This document shows, in pieces, positions 62,300-64,000 of a stretch of 64,000 nucleotides of DNA. The notes beneath the pieces were generated by a model. That model was not told the DNA's origin. It searched no databases and saw only the letters and a list, made by a program, of their open reading frames with translations. Position 1 is the first letter of the stretch; each line of letters opens with the position of its first letter. The stretch lies in the NCBI GenBank assembly GCA_028284155.1, contig JANQSF010000006.1, positions 62,001 through 126,000 of the forward strand, read 5' to 3'. The position numbers and the translations under genes were made by a program. The DNA comes from Phycisphaeraceae bacterium (lineage in GTDB: Bacteria; Planctomycetota; Phycisphaerae; Phycisphaerales; Phycisphaeraceae).

Positions 62300-63712
62300 T
62301 CAAGCGATCAATTCATTGATCACTTCGCCCCCCACCTGCGACAACTGCTTGAACCGACCCGCGTGGAAGTAGGTCAGCTTGTTGTCGTCCAGCCCGAGCA
62401 AGCGCAGCAGCGTTACATGTAAATCGCGGATCGGGTGGACGACCTCGACGGCCTTGTCGCCGATCTCATCGGTCGCGCCGACGACCTGTCCCGCATTGAC
62501 GCCGCCGCCGGCGAGCCAGATCGCCATCGCTTTGGCGTTGTGGTCACGGCCTTGTTTCACGCCGCCGCGCATGCCGTTGTCCGGGCTGCGCCCGAACTCG
62601 CCGCACCAGACGATCAGCGTTTGGTTGAGCATGCCGCGCTGTTTCAGGTCACGGATCAAGGCGGCGATCGGCTGATCCACCGCGCCGATGCGACGCCGGT
62701 GCGCGCGCTCGATGTAGTCGTGGCTGTCCCAGCCGGCCGCGTAGATCTGCACGAAACGCACCCCACGTTCAACCAGCCGACGCGCGAGCAAACATTGGCG
62801 TCCGAACCCATCGGTCAGTTCACCGCCGATGCCGTACGCGTCGCGCGTCGCCTGCTTTTCACGGTTCAGGTCGATCAGGTCGGGCACCTGCATCTGCATG
62901 CGGAACGCCAGTTCGTAGTTGGCCATGCGCGCGGCCAACTCGTCGTGTTGCGGGTGGCGCTTCATGTGTTCGCGGTTGAGCGTGGCTAACAGGTCGAGGT
63001 TGGCGCGCTGGTGCTCACGCGTCACACCCTTGGGCGGGTGCAGGTCGAGGACGGGCGAGCCCTGGGCCCGAAACGGCGTGCCCTGGTAATACGGCGGCAG
63101 AAAACCGTTCGACCAGTTGGCCGCGCCGCCCTGCGGGTACGCGACCTCGGGCAGCACGACGAAACCGGGCAGGTCCTGGTTGATGCTGCCCAAGCCATAG
63201 GTCACCCACGCACCGATCGCCGGGTCGCCCCCGAAGCGGTTACCCGTGTTCATGTGGTAATTGGCCGTCGGGTGGTTGATCGACTCGCCGACACAACCGC
63301 GGTAAACACACAACTCGTCCGCGACGCCGGCCAGGTGCTTCCAATGCTCGCACATGTCGATGCCGGCCTTGCCCGCCTTGACGAACTTGTACGGGCTTTG
63401 CACGAAGTACCGCTTGCCCGACGCCATGGCCGACGCGAACTTGTCCTGCCGCTTGAACTCTTTGAGGTGGATGTCCCTCAGTTTCGGCTTCGGGTCGAAC
63501 GTATCGATATGGCTCGGGCCGCCGGACATCATCAGGAAGATGCACCGCTTGGCCTTGGCAGCGACGTGCTGCGGCTTTACCGCCAACGGCCCTGCCGCTT
63601 GCGGCTTAGCGCTCTTGCCGCGCGACTCCCCCGTAACCAACCCATTGAACGCGACCGTCCCCAACGTCGCGCCCAACCCGTACATGACCTGCCTGCGTGT
63701 CGCATCCAGCAT
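62300..63712 (-). CDS. DUF1501 family protein, second copy
   Basis: This 470-residue secreted protein is a homologue of the one at 29058-30509: MLDATRRQVMYGLGATLGTVAFNGL leader, MMSGGPSHIDTFDPKPKL, 'NTGNRFGGDPAIGAWVTYGLGSINQDLPGFVVL', 'VWCGEFGRSPDNGMRGGVKQGRDHNAKAMAIWLAGGGVNAG'. ATG 63712 follows AAGGAG. Unlike the first copy it has no PSCyt1/DUF1553 partner here; the next gene is the methyltransferase-like/PQQ protein. Just after the leader, residues SAKPQA(A) come from the dispersed repeat. Confidence 0.9.
   Translation of the reverse strand: MLDATRRQVMYGLGATLGTVAFNGLVTGESRGKSAKPQAAGPLAVKPQHVAAKAKRCIFLMMSGGPSHIDTFDPKPKLRDIHLKEFKRQDKFASAMASGKRYFVQSPYKFVKAGKAGIDMCEHWKHLAGVADELCVYRGCVGESINHPTANYHMNTGNRFGGDPAIGAWVTYGLGSINQDLPGFVVLPEVAYPQGGAANWSNGFLPPYYQGTPFRAQGSPVLDLHPPKGVTREHQRANLDLLATLNREHMKRHPQHDELAARMANYELAFRMQMQVPDLIDLNREKQATRDAYGIGGELTDGFGRQCLLARRLVERGVRFVQIYAAGWDSHDYIERAHRRRIGAVDQPIAALIRDLKQRGMLNQTLIVWCGEFGRSPDNGMRGGVKQGRDHNAKAMAIWLAGGGVNAGQVVGATDEIGDKAVEVVHPIRDLHVTLLRLLGLDDNKLTYFHAGRFKQLSQVGGEVINELIA
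63594..63614 (+). repeat. Dispersed palindromic repeat, copy 7 (inside the DUF1501 gene)
   Basis: Perfect copy on the + strand (CCGCTTGCGGCTTAGCGCTC core). Read by the gene on the - strand it encodes SAKPQA, at the junction between the leader and the mature protein. Confidence 0.7.
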
Positions 63713-63772
63713 CGCTGAATCTCCTTGGGTCACCCCTATTCTACCCTCGCCGCCGAGCACAGGTCAGGCGGA

Positions 63773-64000
63773 TCAAGGCCCCACGCCAAACGTCGCAACG
63801 ACCGGCGCATGGTCCGACCCGCCGAGCAACGCCTCATCCGTCACGACCTTCGCGCTGCCCGGCACGACCCGCTCGGCCAATTCCGGTGACGCCAGGATGA
63901 AGTCGATCGTGCTGCGGTACGGCTTTCGCAGGTAGGTCACGCGCTGGTCGGCCGACACACCCTTGTGCAGGTCGACGAGCGTCGCCGGCCGGTCAGCGGG
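63773..64000 (-). CDS. Endonuclease/exonuclease/phosphatase-family protein (C-terminal part)
   Basis: The frame is open to the right edge, so only the last 75 residues are seen. They carry the family's terminal signature: STIDFILASPEL (metal/phosphate-side Asp) and GGSDHAPVVATF (catalytic Asp-His). An EEP-fold phosphoesterase, nuclease or lipid phosphatase is likely. It sits 60 bases upstream of the DUF1501 gene on the same strand. The substrate cannot be told. Confidence 0.75.
   Translation of the reverse strand, partial: PADRPATLVDLHKGVSADQRVTYLRKPYRSTIDFILASPELAERVVPGSAKVVTDEALLGGSDHAPVVATFGVGP

Noticed and set aside
1-64000. tRNA, rRNA, integrase, attachment sites, phage genes
   Set aside because: No cloverleaf, rRNA segment, transposase or integrase motif was found on reading either strand; the repeats seen are short palindromes only.

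Overview
This window is GC-rich chromosomal DNA that fits a member of the Planctomycetota, perhaps Phycisphaerae or a Pirellula relative. The evidence is a set of protein families largely confined to that phylum: a PSCyt1/DUF1549/DUF1553 cytochrome protein, two DUF1501 proteins, a periplasmic PQQ-propeller protein with a methyltransferase-like head, and a giant secreted repeat protein with a LEPR-XLL-like N-terminal motif. The exact lineage is inferred, and no rRNA or tRNA gene was seen.

Layout. (1) 1-13915, + strand: a respiratory cluster with a multihaem cytochrome c fused to a cupredoxin, a small cupredoxin paralogue, coxB, a greatly enlarged coxA, ctaA with a zinc-ribbon head, ctaB, coxC, coxD and an ABC ATPase. 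(2) 14081-18510, - strand: a DinB-like gene, then an operon led by a SAM-I riboswitch with terminator. It encodes a threonine-synthase-like PLP enzyme, a ThiS/MoaD-type sulfur carrier, a NIL-domain protein, a GNAT acetyltransferase and an E1-like (MoeB/ThiF) adenylyltransferase. I read this as a SAM-controlled, protein-thiocarboxylate route connected to homocysteine/methionine synthesis. (3) 18523-19740, - strand: rpsG and rpsL with a hairpin-rich spacer. (4) 19893-27934, - strand: a tightly packed ten-gene run, folK-queE-queD-membrane protein-pyrR-pyrB-gmk-gmhB(fused)-waaF-GT4. (5) 27976-28997, + strand: cysH with an N-terminal ribbon-helix-helix segment and a pair of direct repeats upstream. 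(6) 29058-33701, - strand: a DUF1501 / PSCyt1-DUF1549-DUF1553 pair. (7) 34185-52663, + strand: a 5,692-residue secreted protein followed by a FecR-domain protein. (8) 52702-57914: a heptose module (GT2, HddA and HddC-GmhB on -; GmhA and a D-threonine-aldolase-like enzyme on +) that supplies GDP-D-glycero-alpha-D-manno-heptose. (9) 57950-64000, - strand: a membrane-anchored unknown, the methyltransferase-like/PQQ protein, a second DUF1501 protein and the end of an endonuclease/exonuclease/phosphatase-family gene.

How the parts fit. The cox cluster holds oxidase subunits plus the haem A pathway, so it can largely build its own aa3-type oxidase; the cytochrome/cupredoxin proteins are likely electron donors. 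Sulfate reduction (CysH) and the riboswitch operon both concern assimilatory sulfur. GmhA, HddA, HddC-GmhB, a second GmhB-like protein, WaaF and GT4/GT2 enzymes point to heptose-containing surface glycan. A short palindromic repeat, core CCGCTTGCGGCTTAGCGC, occurs at least seven times, mostly within a few bases of stop codons and twice inside genes in the same reading frame.
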